In this document: one piece after another, positions 34,666 through 43,365 of the stretch
How the letters are laid out: every line of letters starts with the position of its first letter
Numbering within the stretch: position 1 is the stretch's first letter
Origin: CAVQNQ01 sp963714205
GTDB lineage: Bacteria > Acidobacteriota > Terriglobia > Bryobacterales > Bryobacteraceae
NCBI GenBank assembly: GCA_963714205.1
Contig: CAVQNQ010000002.1
Location: forward strand, 1,364,001-1,428,000
DNA: 64,000 nt
Direction: 5' to 3'
The notes under the pieces: model-generated
Seen by the model: only the letters and a program-made list of their open reading frames with translations
Database searches by the model: none
Told to the model about the DNA's origin: nothing
Program-made: the position numbers and the translations under genes

Positions 34666-35643
34666 TCACCGTTCCTCCGCCGTGAATGGGGCGGAGACTT
34701 CCACTATAGTTCCAGCCGTACTGCTGTAAATCGCGAGTCTTCCTCCTAGTACCTCCGCCTGATCGCGGATGGAGCGCAGACCAATTCCGGCAGCCACGCT
34801 GGCTGGCGCGGAGAATATACGGTTGACGTCGAACCCCACACCGTTATCCTGTATGGTTAATTTTATCCGGCCGGCCGAGGCTTCCAGAGACATTTCGATG
34901 CGGGTGGCCCGCGCGTGCCGGATCAGGTTAGAAAGCGCCTCCTGGGCCGCGCGATACATGAGAACTTTGATTTCCAGCTCCGGTTCCTGCGGCAGCGGCT
35001 GAATACGCAAGGATACCTGGTATTTCTCAGGGATTCCACTAATATTCCAAAGCTGCTGAAGCGCCGATTCAAGGCTCAGGCGCTGCCATTCGGGCGGGTG
35101 CAGCCGGCGCGAGATGTCGCGCACCTGGCCCAGCGCATCGCTCGCCAGCGTCGAGATATGCTCGAGCGCCGTAGCCACCGGGGCAGGCGGATTGGTAAGT
35201 TGAGACGCCACAATTTCCAGCTGAAGCCGGATGGCGGCCAGCATCTGGCCCACTCCGGTGTGCAGTTCGCGGCCCAGGCGCTGCCGGTCCAGTTCGATCT
35301 GGCGCACGGCCGCGCGCCCGCTGCCCCGGCCTGGCCGACGGCCGCGTATGATATAAAAAAGGTTACGTTCTACGGTCTGGAGATCAAAGTAATGCCGCAA
35401 GAGCCTTCCGTGCACTCGCAGCAGATTGCGGATCTCCGTGTACTCAGTTCCCGTTTCCCGGCGGACGCTGATGATCGCCCGTTCGGAAGTCCTCAGAACG
35501 CAGGAGAAGCACACGGGGGGCGATCCTGCGGCACCCGCGACGCGTTGGATCATTTCGAACAGGTTATCCGCCCCGCCGAGTGTCGCACGCGTCTCATCGC
35601 TCATCCACAGCACATGACCGCGCAGATCGCATTCCAGAAGCAT
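34666..35643 (-). CDS. NarX-type cytosolic histidine kinase (HisKA_3)
   Basis: 325 residues without clear membrane segments. The N-terminal part has the PAS-like start ECDLRGHVLWMSDETRATLGG and a Cys pair in PPVCFSCVLRTSE. The dimerisation/phosphoacceptor helix is RQRLGRELHTGVGQMLAAIR (His; the usual following Asp is Thr). The ATPase part has AAQEALSNLIRHARAT (N box), DNGVGFD and GIGLRSIRDQAEVLGG. Partner of the downstream NarL-type regulator. Confidence 0.88.
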   Translation of the reverse strand: MLLECDLRGHVLWMSDETRATLGGADNLFEMIQRVAGAAGSPPVCFSCVLRTSERAIISVRRETGTEYTEIRNLLRVHGRLLRHYFDLQTVERNLFYIIRGRRPGRGSGRAAVRQIELDRQRLGRELHTGVGQMLAAIRLQLEIVASQLTNPPAPVATALEHISTLASDALGQVRDISRRLHPPEWQRLSLESALQQLWNISGIPEKYQVSLRIQPLPQEPELEIKVLMYRAAQEALSNLIRHARATRIEMSLEASAGRIKLTIQDNGVGFDVNRIFSAPASVAAGIGLRSIRDQAEVLGGRLAIYSSTAGTIVEVSAPFTAEER

Positions 35644-35808
35644 TGGATAGGCGACTGGATTTCCGCCGGCGGCCCTAGCTTCCGAACCCTAGGCCAGCCT
35701 TATATATCCAGTCGTAAAGGATCGTTCCTAGGACAGAATGCCAGCATAATGTGTAGCCTGCAATGGGAGTACGTACCTAGTACCTTGCTATCCATGCTTA
35801 GGATTGAA

Positions 35809-35833
35809 AGCGCTTTAGCTAGAGCGCTATAAG
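35809..35833 (+). promoter_or_regulatory. 20-bp palindrome overlapping the -10 of the 35844 gene
   Basis: Positions 35809-35828 form a near-perfect palindrome (18 of 20 positions symmetric, arms AGCGCT). It abuts and partly overlaps TATAAG at 35828-35833, 10 nt before ATG 35844. This placement is what a repressor operator would have. Confidence 0.5.
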
Positions 35834-35843
35834 GAAATTACCC

Positions 35844-36314
35844 ATGTCACGAGTCCTTACCTACATTCCTCGCGTTGCAATTTTCCTGGCGGGAATTGCC
35901 GCGGGCGCTTTGACCAGCTCCCGAAAGGAGCGCGGCGCCTCGGACCCGGCAGCCACTGCGGACTTGAAGAGCGCGTTGGCGAGCCTGGAAGCCCGCCTGA
36001 CCGCCCGGGAGTCGGTCCATGCCGAGCGGTTCACCCACATCGAGGCGCGCCTGGAAGAGCATACTGCCAAACTGGCGGAAGTTCCCTCGACCTCCGAAAT
36101 CGTCGCGGCCATGGAGCAACTGCTCGCCAAAACCATGAACACCCTGGATGAGCGCCTCACGACCCAAGCGCACTCGATCGACGTTTTGAAGACCACGGTT
36201 TCGCAGACCGACAGCCTCCTCGAGCGCGTCCTGGAATCGCTGGATACTCTGCAAGCGTATGCCGATCCGGCGGATCTATCCGGCGACACGCTGCTGCACC
36301 AGCCGGTGGTCTGA
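35844..36314 (+). CDS. Membrane-anchored coiled-coil hypothetical protein
   Basis: 156 residues. One N-terminal membrane segment (RVAIFLAGIAAGALTSS) is followed by a long heptad-like region (DLKSALASLEARLTARES to LLERVLESLDTLQAY), so it is a membrane-anchored coiled coil facing the periplasm or cytoplasm. No family recognised. It follows a region rich in CCTAG-type boxes and a palindrome, suggesting tight control, and diverges from the two-component genes. Confidence 0.6.
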   Translation: MSRVLTYIPRVAIFLAGIAAGALTSSRKERGASDPAATADLKSALASLEARLTARESVHAERFTHIEARLEEHTAKLAEVPSTSEIVAAMEQLLAKTMNTLDERLTTQAHSIDVLKTTVSQTDSLLERVLESLDTLQAYADPADLSGDTLLHQPVV

Positions 36315-36338
36315 GCAGGATCCCCCGCGCGGCCGGCT

Positions 36339-37150
36339 CTACCGGCGCGCTCCGGCCAGCGGCTTGCTCACCGCCACTTCGGCCTCGTCGTCGCGCAGGG
36401 CTTCGCCGCGTCCCGTCCATTTGGCCCGCAGAAAATCGCGGTTCATGCGCGCGATCACCTCGAGCTTGATCTCCTTGGGGCAGACGGCTTCGCATTCGCC
36501 GATATTGGTGCAACTCCCGAACAGCTCCTGCCGCGCTTGCGCCACCATGGCTACCGCGCGGCGCTCGCGCTCCGGCTGGCCCTGTGGCAGCAGCCCCAGG
36601 TGGGCGATCTTGGCGGCTATGAACAGCGAGGCCGAAGCGTTCGGGCACATGGCCACGCAGGCGCCGCAGCCGATGCAGGCGGCCGCGTCCATGGCGCGGT
36701 CGGCATTCTCCTTGGGCACCAGGATGGCGTTGCCGTCGGGCGGGCTGCCGGTGGCCACCGAGATGAAGCCGCCGGCCGCGATGATCCGGTCGAATGCCGA
36801 GCGGTCCACCACCAGGTCTTTCACGACCGGGAAGGCGCGCGCCCGCCAGGGCTCCAGGTATAGCTCGTCGCCATCCTTGAAGTAGCGCATGTGAAGCTGG
36901 CACAGGGTGGTCCCGCGCTTCGGTCCGTGGGCCACGCCGTTGACCATGCACCCGCACATGCCGCAGATGCCCTCGCGGCAATCGTGGTCAAAGGCCACCG
37001 GCTCTTCGCCTTTCGAAATGAGATCCTCGTTGAGGACGTCGAGCATCTCCAGGAAAGACATCTCCCGGTTGACATTCGGCACCTCGTAGCGGACCATGCG
37101 GCCCTTTTCGCCGGCGTTCCGCTGCCGCCAGATGTGGAGAATAATGCGCA

Positions 37151-37151
<1 letters not shown>
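36339..37151 (-). CDS. sdhB: Succinate dehydrogenase/fumarate reductase iron-sulfur subunit
   Basis: 270 residues. The [2Fe-2S] site is CREGICGMCGCMVNG with a later Cys in TTLCQLH. The [4Fe-4S]/[3Fe-4S] sites are CIGCGACVAMCPN and CTNIGECEAVCPKEIKLE. It passes electrons between SdhA and the membrane subunit. The start overlaps the sdhA stop (TAATG), so the two are coupled. Confidence 0.93.
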
Positions 37152-39064
<1,913 letters not shown>

Positions 39065-39074
39065 GCTGGCCTCC

Positions 39075-39788
39075 TCAGTACGTCAACCAACCGGCCAGCG
39101 CCGCGATGGGGATCGAAATATTGCCCAGCAGGATCCCGTACGCGCAAACGGCCGCGAATCTTTTGAGCCAGGGCGTGTAGCGCGGATGGCTGGCGCCCAC
39201 GGATTGAAACATGCTCCACACGCCGTGATAGAGGTGCAGGCACAGCAGCGCCATCGCGAAGATGTAGAACGCCGCAATGGCCGGATGATCGTGGAAGCCC
39301 GAGATCACGTTGTAGCGCACATCCGGCGTATCGGGATTGCCGCCCGCGTCGTGCAGGGGGACGACCGCCCCGGTGGTCAGGTGCAGGATGTGGAAAACGA
39401 TAAACGCGCCGATGATCGGGCCGCTCCAGACCATGGTGCGGGCGGCGTAAGACGCCGGCACATCGTCTTTCTTCACGTAGCGCACCGGCCGGGCCGCGCG
39501 GTTTTGCAGCCAGAGCTGCGTCGCGGCTAGGATGTGCAGGACCACGCAGGCCAGGAGGAAAGTGCGGATGATCCACAGCGCCGCGGCGTTGGCGGGGTTG
39601 TGGAGAAATGCGGCATAGCGGTTGATCTGCTCGGGGTCGGCGGAATAGATCTGCAGGTTCCCCAATAGATGCCCGACGACGTAGCCGAACAGCACCACGC
39701 CGGTAACGGCCATGACCGCCTTTTTGCCGATCGGCGCCTCATAAAAATGGACCGCGCGATGGATGGGACGAATCGCGATTGCACTCAC
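39075..39788 (-). CDS. sdhC: Succinate dehydrogenase cytochrome b558-type membrane subunit
   Basis: 237 residues, five membrane helices, with spaced His residues for two hemes (GYVVGHLLGNLQ; VVLHILAA; FIVFHILHL; CLHLYHGVW). The start is GTG 39788, fixed by a TATACT box ending 6 nt upstream, so the sdhCAB message is probably leaderless. First gene of the operon. Confidence 0.92.
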   Translation of the reverse strand: MSAIAIRPIHRAVHFYEAPIGKKAVMAVTGVVLFGYVVGHLLGNLQIYSADPEQINRYAAFLHNPANAAALWIIRTFLLACVVLHILAATQLWLQNRAARPVRYVKKDDVPASYAARTMVWSGPIIGAFIVFHILHLTTGAVVPLHDAGGNPDTPDVRYNVISGFHDHPAIAAFYIFAMALLCLHLYHGVWSMFQSVGASHPRYTPWLKRFAAVCAYGILLGNISIPIAALAGWLTY

Positions 39789-39794
39789 TCTGCC

Positions 39795-39800
39795 AGTATA
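39795..39800 (-). promoter_or_regulatory. -10 box (TATACT) for sdhCAB, leaderless
   Basis: Minus-strand TATACT ends 6 nt before GTG 39788. A GGCCCCT/AGGGGCC hairpin lies just upstream (39812-39831), between the end of the Smr gene and this promoter. Confidence 0.55.
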
Positions 39801-39835
39801 TACAAGCTCCCGGCCCCTCGTGAAAGGGGCCTGTT

Positions 39836-40111
39836 TTACCGCAAAGTTACGAGGGTGGCTCCCCAGCCACCTGCCTCGGGTGGCGCGTCCCGTAAATCGG
39901 CTACGAAATCGGTCCGCGCCAGCACCGCCCGCACCATCTCGCGCTGCACGCCGATTCCGCGGCCATGAATGATGCGCAGGGTCTTGAATCCCAGGCGGCG
40001 CGCTTCCCTCAGGTATTCCTCCACGATGGGCTTCGCGTCGCGTGGAGGGACGCTGTGCAGATCGAAAACGTCCGTAATCGGAATGCGGATTGGCTCTTCG
40101 GGCGATTCCAT
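39836..40111 (-). CDS. Smr-domain protein
   Basis: 91 residues from the ATG at 40111. It consists of a single Smr (MutS2 C-terminal-like) domain: DVFDLHSVPPRDAKPIVEEY and LRIIHGRGIGVQREMVR, with the DLH and HGxG motifs of the nuclease/RNA-binding Smr fold. Stand-alone Smr proteins are thought to act on nucleic acids or stalled ribosomes. The last gene before the sdh promoter, and separated from the YdcH-like gene by a terminator. Confidence 0.8.
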   Translation of the reverse strand: MESPEEPIRIPITDVFDLHSVPPRDAKPIVEEYLREARRLGFKTLRIIHGRGIGVQREMVRAVLARTDFVADLRDAPPEAGGWGATLVTLR

Positions 40112-40146
40112 TTTGCCCTTACGAAACTCGTCCCCAAAAATCAAAA

Positions 40147-40177
40147 GCCCGGTCAGCCGAAGCCGACCGGGCTCGAG
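40147..40177 (-). terminator. Rho-independent terminator after the YdcH-like gene
   Basis: On the minus strand GAGCCCGGTC pairs with GACCGGGCT across a short loop and is followed by TTTGATTTTT. It closes transcription from the 40433 gene before the Smr gene. Confidence 0.65.
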
Positions 40178-40202
40178 TGCCTGCTGATGCGCGCACCTGA
40201 CG

Positions 40203-40433
40203 TTAAGCGACCTGCTGAGACCGGAATTGACTCACAATTGCTTCCATCTGATCTTTTAACCGCAATTTCAACTTCTTGAGGCGCGTTTCCTCGATCTGCT
40301 CCTCGTGGGTCAAGTGAGGAAGCGCTTCCAAAGCGTCCAGTTTCTTAGCGTACTCCGAGTGCTGGCTAGCGAGCTTGCGAAACTCATCGTTTTTTTCCAT
40401 CAGATGCGCTTTCAGCTCTTCGTTCCGTTCCAT
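40203..40433 (-). CDS. YdcH-like (DUF465) small coiled-coil protein
   Basis: 76 residues from the ATG at 40433, chosen because GGGGAGGAACTG stands about 10 nt upstream and the homologous part begins there. The protein is almost wholly helical: EFRKLASQHSEYAKKLDALE, then LTHEEQIEETRLKKLKLRLKDQM, as in DUF465. Function is unknown; members are abundant small cytosolic proteins. A clear terminator follows. Confidence 0.8.
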   Translation of the reverse strand: MERNEELKAHLMEKNDEFRKLASQHSEYAKKLDALEALPHLTHEEQIEETRLKKLKLRLKDQMEAIVSQFRSQQVA

Positions 40434-40553
40434 ATTGGGCAGTTCCTCCCCAGGGTAAGGTTGCCGCGCCGAGTGGCCGAACCGGGGCCACGCTCGGCGG
40501 GTAATCTCGTCTCGTTCTTTTGAAAGGGACGGCATCACCGTCTACTCGCCACC

Positions 40554-40970
40554 TTAACATGAATGAAACTTCATGACAATACCCGCTTCATCCGGGGAGC
40601 GGTAGTAATCGGGACGCCGCCCCGCCTCCCTAAAACCCATGATTTCATAGAACTTCCGCGCTACGGCGTTAGACTCGCGCACTTCCAGCCAGATGGCTGC
40701 CTCTGGGCACTGGGCCAGCAGCGTTTCCAACAGCCGCCGGCCGATACCCCGGCGGCGGAAAGAGGGTTCGACCGCCAGGTTCAACAACTCGCACTCGCAC
40801 CCGCCCAGCGCACGCGCAACGCAGAATCCGGCTACTCTTGCGTCGCACTGAGCCACCGCGAAATCGTAGTTCAGGTAGTCCACGACATCCCAATGAGCGG
40901 CCTCCGGGCTAGCGGCCTGAATGACAGCCACGGCCTGCAGATCGCCTCTTTCACCGCGCCGAATGGTCAT
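40554..40970 (-). CDS. rimI: GNAT acetyltransferase, RimI-like
   Basis: 138 residues. The acetyl-CoA loop is RRRGIGRRLLETLL, preceded by LLNLAVEPSFR and followed by IWLEVRESNAVARKFYEIMGF, which is the RimI pattern. RimI acetylates the N-terminal Ala of ribosomal protein S18, although the relaxed bacterial members modify several proteins. It follows the VWA gene by 29 nt. Confidence 0.83.
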   Translation of the reverse strand: MTIRRGERGDLQAVAVIQAASPEAAHWDVVDYLNYDFAVAQCDARVAGFCVARALGGCECELLNLAVEPSFRRRGIGRRLLETLLAQCPEAAIWLEVRESNAVARKFYEIMGFREAGRRPDYYRSPDEAGIVMKFHSC

Positions 40971-40999
40971 ATGGAGACTGGGGCGTAGCGGCGCCGACC

Positions 41000-41944
41000 C
41001 TACATCTTGGGCGCGTAGTATCCGCGCCGGCAGCGCACCACCAGATCTTTGCGGCCTTTGACCCGCAGATCCACGTTATGAAAGAGGCCATCGGTGAGCA
41101 GTGGCTCGGGCCGGTAGAAGATGTTGTACTGATGGCGCAACTCATTGGCGATGTTCTCGAAAGACTGCTCCAGGTCCTCCACTTTGAAAGGGAAAAAGGC
41201 GCGGCCGCCGGTCTCCTGGGCGAAGTAGCGGAGGACCTCATCGCCCTCAGTCTCCGCGCGCGTCATGTTGGTCGAGATGGCGTACATGACCACATCGGCC
41301 TTTTGCGCCATTTCGAGAGCCTGGTCGCGCGTATAGCGGCTCTGGTTATCGTCGCCGTCGCTCAGAATCACGATGGCGCGGCGGAACTTGTGGCGCGGCT
41401 GGTCCTGCGCCAGCTTGTCGCGGCAGGCATAGAAGATGGCATCATAGAGCGCAGTGCCGCCGCCTGGATGCAGGCTGCGGATGGATGCCTCCAGCTTGTC
41501 GGTATCCTCGATCAGGTCGGAGACCAGCTCCGCGGAAGTATCGAAGCTCACCACCATGGCTTTATCCACGCGCGAGCGCATCACGCTCTCGATGAACTCG
41601 ATGGACGCTTCCTGCTCGAAGCGGAACCGGTCGCGAATGCTGTTGCTGGTATCGATGAGGATTCCCAGGCGCAAGGGCAAATCGCTTTCCGCGGTGAACT
41701 CCTGAACGACCTGATCCCTTTTGCCTTCAATAATTTCGAAATCGGATTTCCCCAGGTCGGTGATGAACCGGCCCTTCTTGTCGGTGACCGTGAACAGCAT
41801 GTTCACGCGGGTCACATCCACCTGGATGCGGGTGGGCTCGTCAGCCTGGGGAGGGGTCTCGGGGGCGGGCGAAGGGATCTGCCCGGCAGCCGCAATGGCC
41901 AAACCAAGCGCGCCTATCGCCGCAAGGGCAACCCACGGTTTCAT
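41000..41944 (-). CDS. Secreted VWA-domain protein of the acidobacterial TIGR03436 type
   Basis: 314 residues from ATG 41944. Signal peptide AAIGALGLAIAAAG, then a beta region (VDVTRVNMLFTVTDKKGRFI, then DFEIIEGK) characteristic of the acidobacterial family, then a VWA domain. The metal-site residues are DTSNS, T in GGGTALYDAI, and D in VILSDGDDNQS. Likely a periplasmic or surface binding protein. TATAAT ends 8 nt before the ATG, indicating leaderless transcription and favouring 41944 over GTG 41950. Confidence 0.85.
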   Translation of the reverse strand: MKPWVALAAIGALGLAIAAAGQIPSPAPETPPQADEPTRIQVDVTRVNMLFTVTDKKGRFITDLGKSDFEIIEGKRDQVVQEFTAESDLPLRLGILIDTSNSIRDRFRFEQEASIEFIESVMRSRVDKAMVVSFDTSAELVSDLIEDTDKLEASIRSLHPGGGTALYDAIFYACRDKLAQDQPRHKFRRAIVILSDGDDNQSRYTRDQALEMAQKADVVMYAISTNMTRAETEGDEVLRYFAQETGGRAFFPFKVEDLEQSFENIANELRHQYNIFYRPEPLLTDGLFHNVDLRVKGRKDLVVRCRRGYYAPKM

Positions 41945-41952
41945 ATACACGA

Positions 41953-41958
41953 ATTATA
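41953..41958 (-). promoter_or_regulatory. -10 box (TATAAT) for VWA-rimI
   Basis: Minus-strand consensus TATAAT, 8 nt before ATG 41944. It lies at the very 3' end of the upstream pseudouridine synthase gene. Confidence 0.6.
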
Positions 41959-42928
41959 CCGTGGGTTCAAGGCCATCCATCCACTCCTGGAGCGCGCCGG
42001 GCAAAGGCGAGACTACCGCTACCTCCTCGCCCGTCGAGGGCTGGCGGAAGCGGATGCAGTGGGCGTGCAGGAAGTGGCGGCCGAGCGGCGGACGGTCCTC
42101 GACCCGGCCCGGCGCGCCGTAGAGGGTATCGCCCGCCACCGGATGCCCAATGCTGGAAAGGTGCACGCGGATCTGGTGGGTGCGCCCCGTACCGATGCGG
42201 ATTTCCAGCAGGGTGAAGCGCTCGAAGCGCCGCAGTACGCGATACTCCGACCAGGCCGCGCGGCCCGCGTTCAGCCGCGCCGTCATGCGGGTGCGATGCA
42301 CCGGATCGCGGGCGATGGGCCGTTCGATGCGCCCGCTTTCGTGGAGCAGGCGCCCGTGCACCAAGGCCAGGTAAGTTTTCTCCACCTGCCTTCCAGAGAA
42401 TTGGGCGGCCAGATTCCGATGGGCCGCGTCGTTTTTGGCCACCAGCAGCACGCCGCTGGTGTAGCGGTCCAGGCGATGCACAAGGCCCGGCCGCAGCTCG
42501 CCGCCCACACCCGAAAGCGCCCCGAAGCGAGCCAGCAGCGCATTCACGAGCGTCCCGGCATGGATGCCGGCTCCGGCGTGCACGGCCATGCCGGCGGGCT
42601 TATCGATCACCGCCACGTCGGCATCCTCATACAGCACGGTGAGCGGGATGTCTTCCGGCACGGCCCGCAAAGGCGGCGGCGGAGCGGGCGATACGACGAT
42701 GCTCTGCCCTTCCCGCACCAGGTGCGAGGGGCGGCTCGCGGCGCCATCCACCAGCACAAGGCCCCGGCGGATCCACTCCTGGATGCGCGAACGGCTGAAT
42801 TGCGGCAGCGAGCTCTGGATTACCTGGTCCAGGCGCCTTGCTGCATCCATGGAGCCGGCGGTGAGACGTATGACTGGCGGAGCGCCCGGGGCGGGCCCCG
42901 TCTTATCAGGCATCCGACTTGACGGCAT
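41954..42928 (-). CDS. RluD-family 23S rRNA pseudouridine synthase
   Basis: 324 residues (an alternative ATG lies at 42913). An N-terminal S4 domain (LDQVIQSSLPQFSRSRIQEW) is followed by the synthase domain with VLYEDADVAVIDKPAGMAVH, the catalytic Asp in GLVHRLDRYTSGVLLVAK, and IGTGRTHQIRVHLSSIGHPV. Modifies uridines in helix 69 of 23S rRNA in E. coli. The start overlaps the stop of the zinc-ribbon gene, so the two are coupled. Confidence 0.9.
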   Translation of the reverse strand: MPSSRMPDKTGPAPGAPPVIRLTAGSMDAARRLDQVIQSSLPQFSRSRIQEWIRRGLVLVDGAASRPSHLVREGQSIVVSPAPPPPLRAVPEDIPLTVLYEDADVAVIDKPAGMAVHAGAGIHAGTLVNALLARFGALSGVGGELRPGLVHRLDRYTSGVLLVAKNDAAHRNLAAQFSGRQVEKTYLALVHGRLLHESGRIERPIARDPVHRTRMTARLNAGRAAWSEYRVLRRFERFTLLEIRIGTGRTHQIRVHLSSIGHPVAGDTLYGAPGRVEDRPPLGRHFLHAHCIRFRQPSTGEEVAVVSPLPGALQEWMDGLEPTV

Positions 42929-43280
42929 CCGGCTCGGCCGCCTGGCTGCGCCCGGCCTCGGCCGATACGGGACGCCGGTCGTAAAACTGGATGCGGCAAT
43001 AGCAGCAGTGGTGCAGCCGGCCCCCCGCGATCCGTTCGCAGAGGTTCAAGAACCCCGTGAACATCGGATCGATGTGATCGCGGGATTCGAGCCGCTTCAG
43101 GCGATACGTTCCACAAAGCGGACAGCGGCAATGGGGCCCGAAGTGATAGCGGAAACGGCGCGGAACGGCCTGGTCCCGATGACACTCGCGGCATTTATAG
43201 ATCGCCTGGGATGTCAAACGTTCCAGCAGAGTGCGGTGGACCTGTCTTACTCGCCCCCCACAATAGCCGCACTTCCGCAT
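42906..43280 (-). CDS. Zinc-ribbon-type hypothetical protein with four CxxC knuckles
   Basis: 124 residues from the ATG at 43280. Four CxxC pairs (CGYC, CREC, CPLC, CCYC) suggest two structural zinc sites. Basic residues between them (YHFGPHCRCPLCGTYRLKRL) would suit nucleic-acid binding. It is leaderless by its TATAGT box 7 nt upstream; a longer frame to 43328 would begin before that promoter. Function unknown; coupling to the rRNA pseudouridine synthase hints at ribosome or RNA work. Confidence 0.65.
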   Translation of the reverse strand: MRKCGYCGGRVRQVHRTLLERLTSQAIYKCRECHRDQAVPRRFRYHFGPHCRCPLCGTYRLKRLESRDHIDPMFTGFLNLCERIAGGRLHHCCYCRIQFYDRRPVSAEAGRSQAAEPDAVKSDA

Positions 43281-43287
43281 GAATAGT

Positions 43288-43293
43288 ACTATA
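43288..43293 (-). promoter_or_regulatory. -10 box (TATAGT) for zinc-ribbon gene, leaderless
   Basis: Minus-strand TATAGT ends 7 nt before ATG 43280. The uvrA gene diverges 86 nt away. Confidence 0.5.
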
Positions 43294-43365
43294 TCATTCA
43301 ATTGCGGAACCGGGGGACGCCGCGGCACAATAGTAGTTCAGCATCCCTTCCGTCCAGTACCCTCT

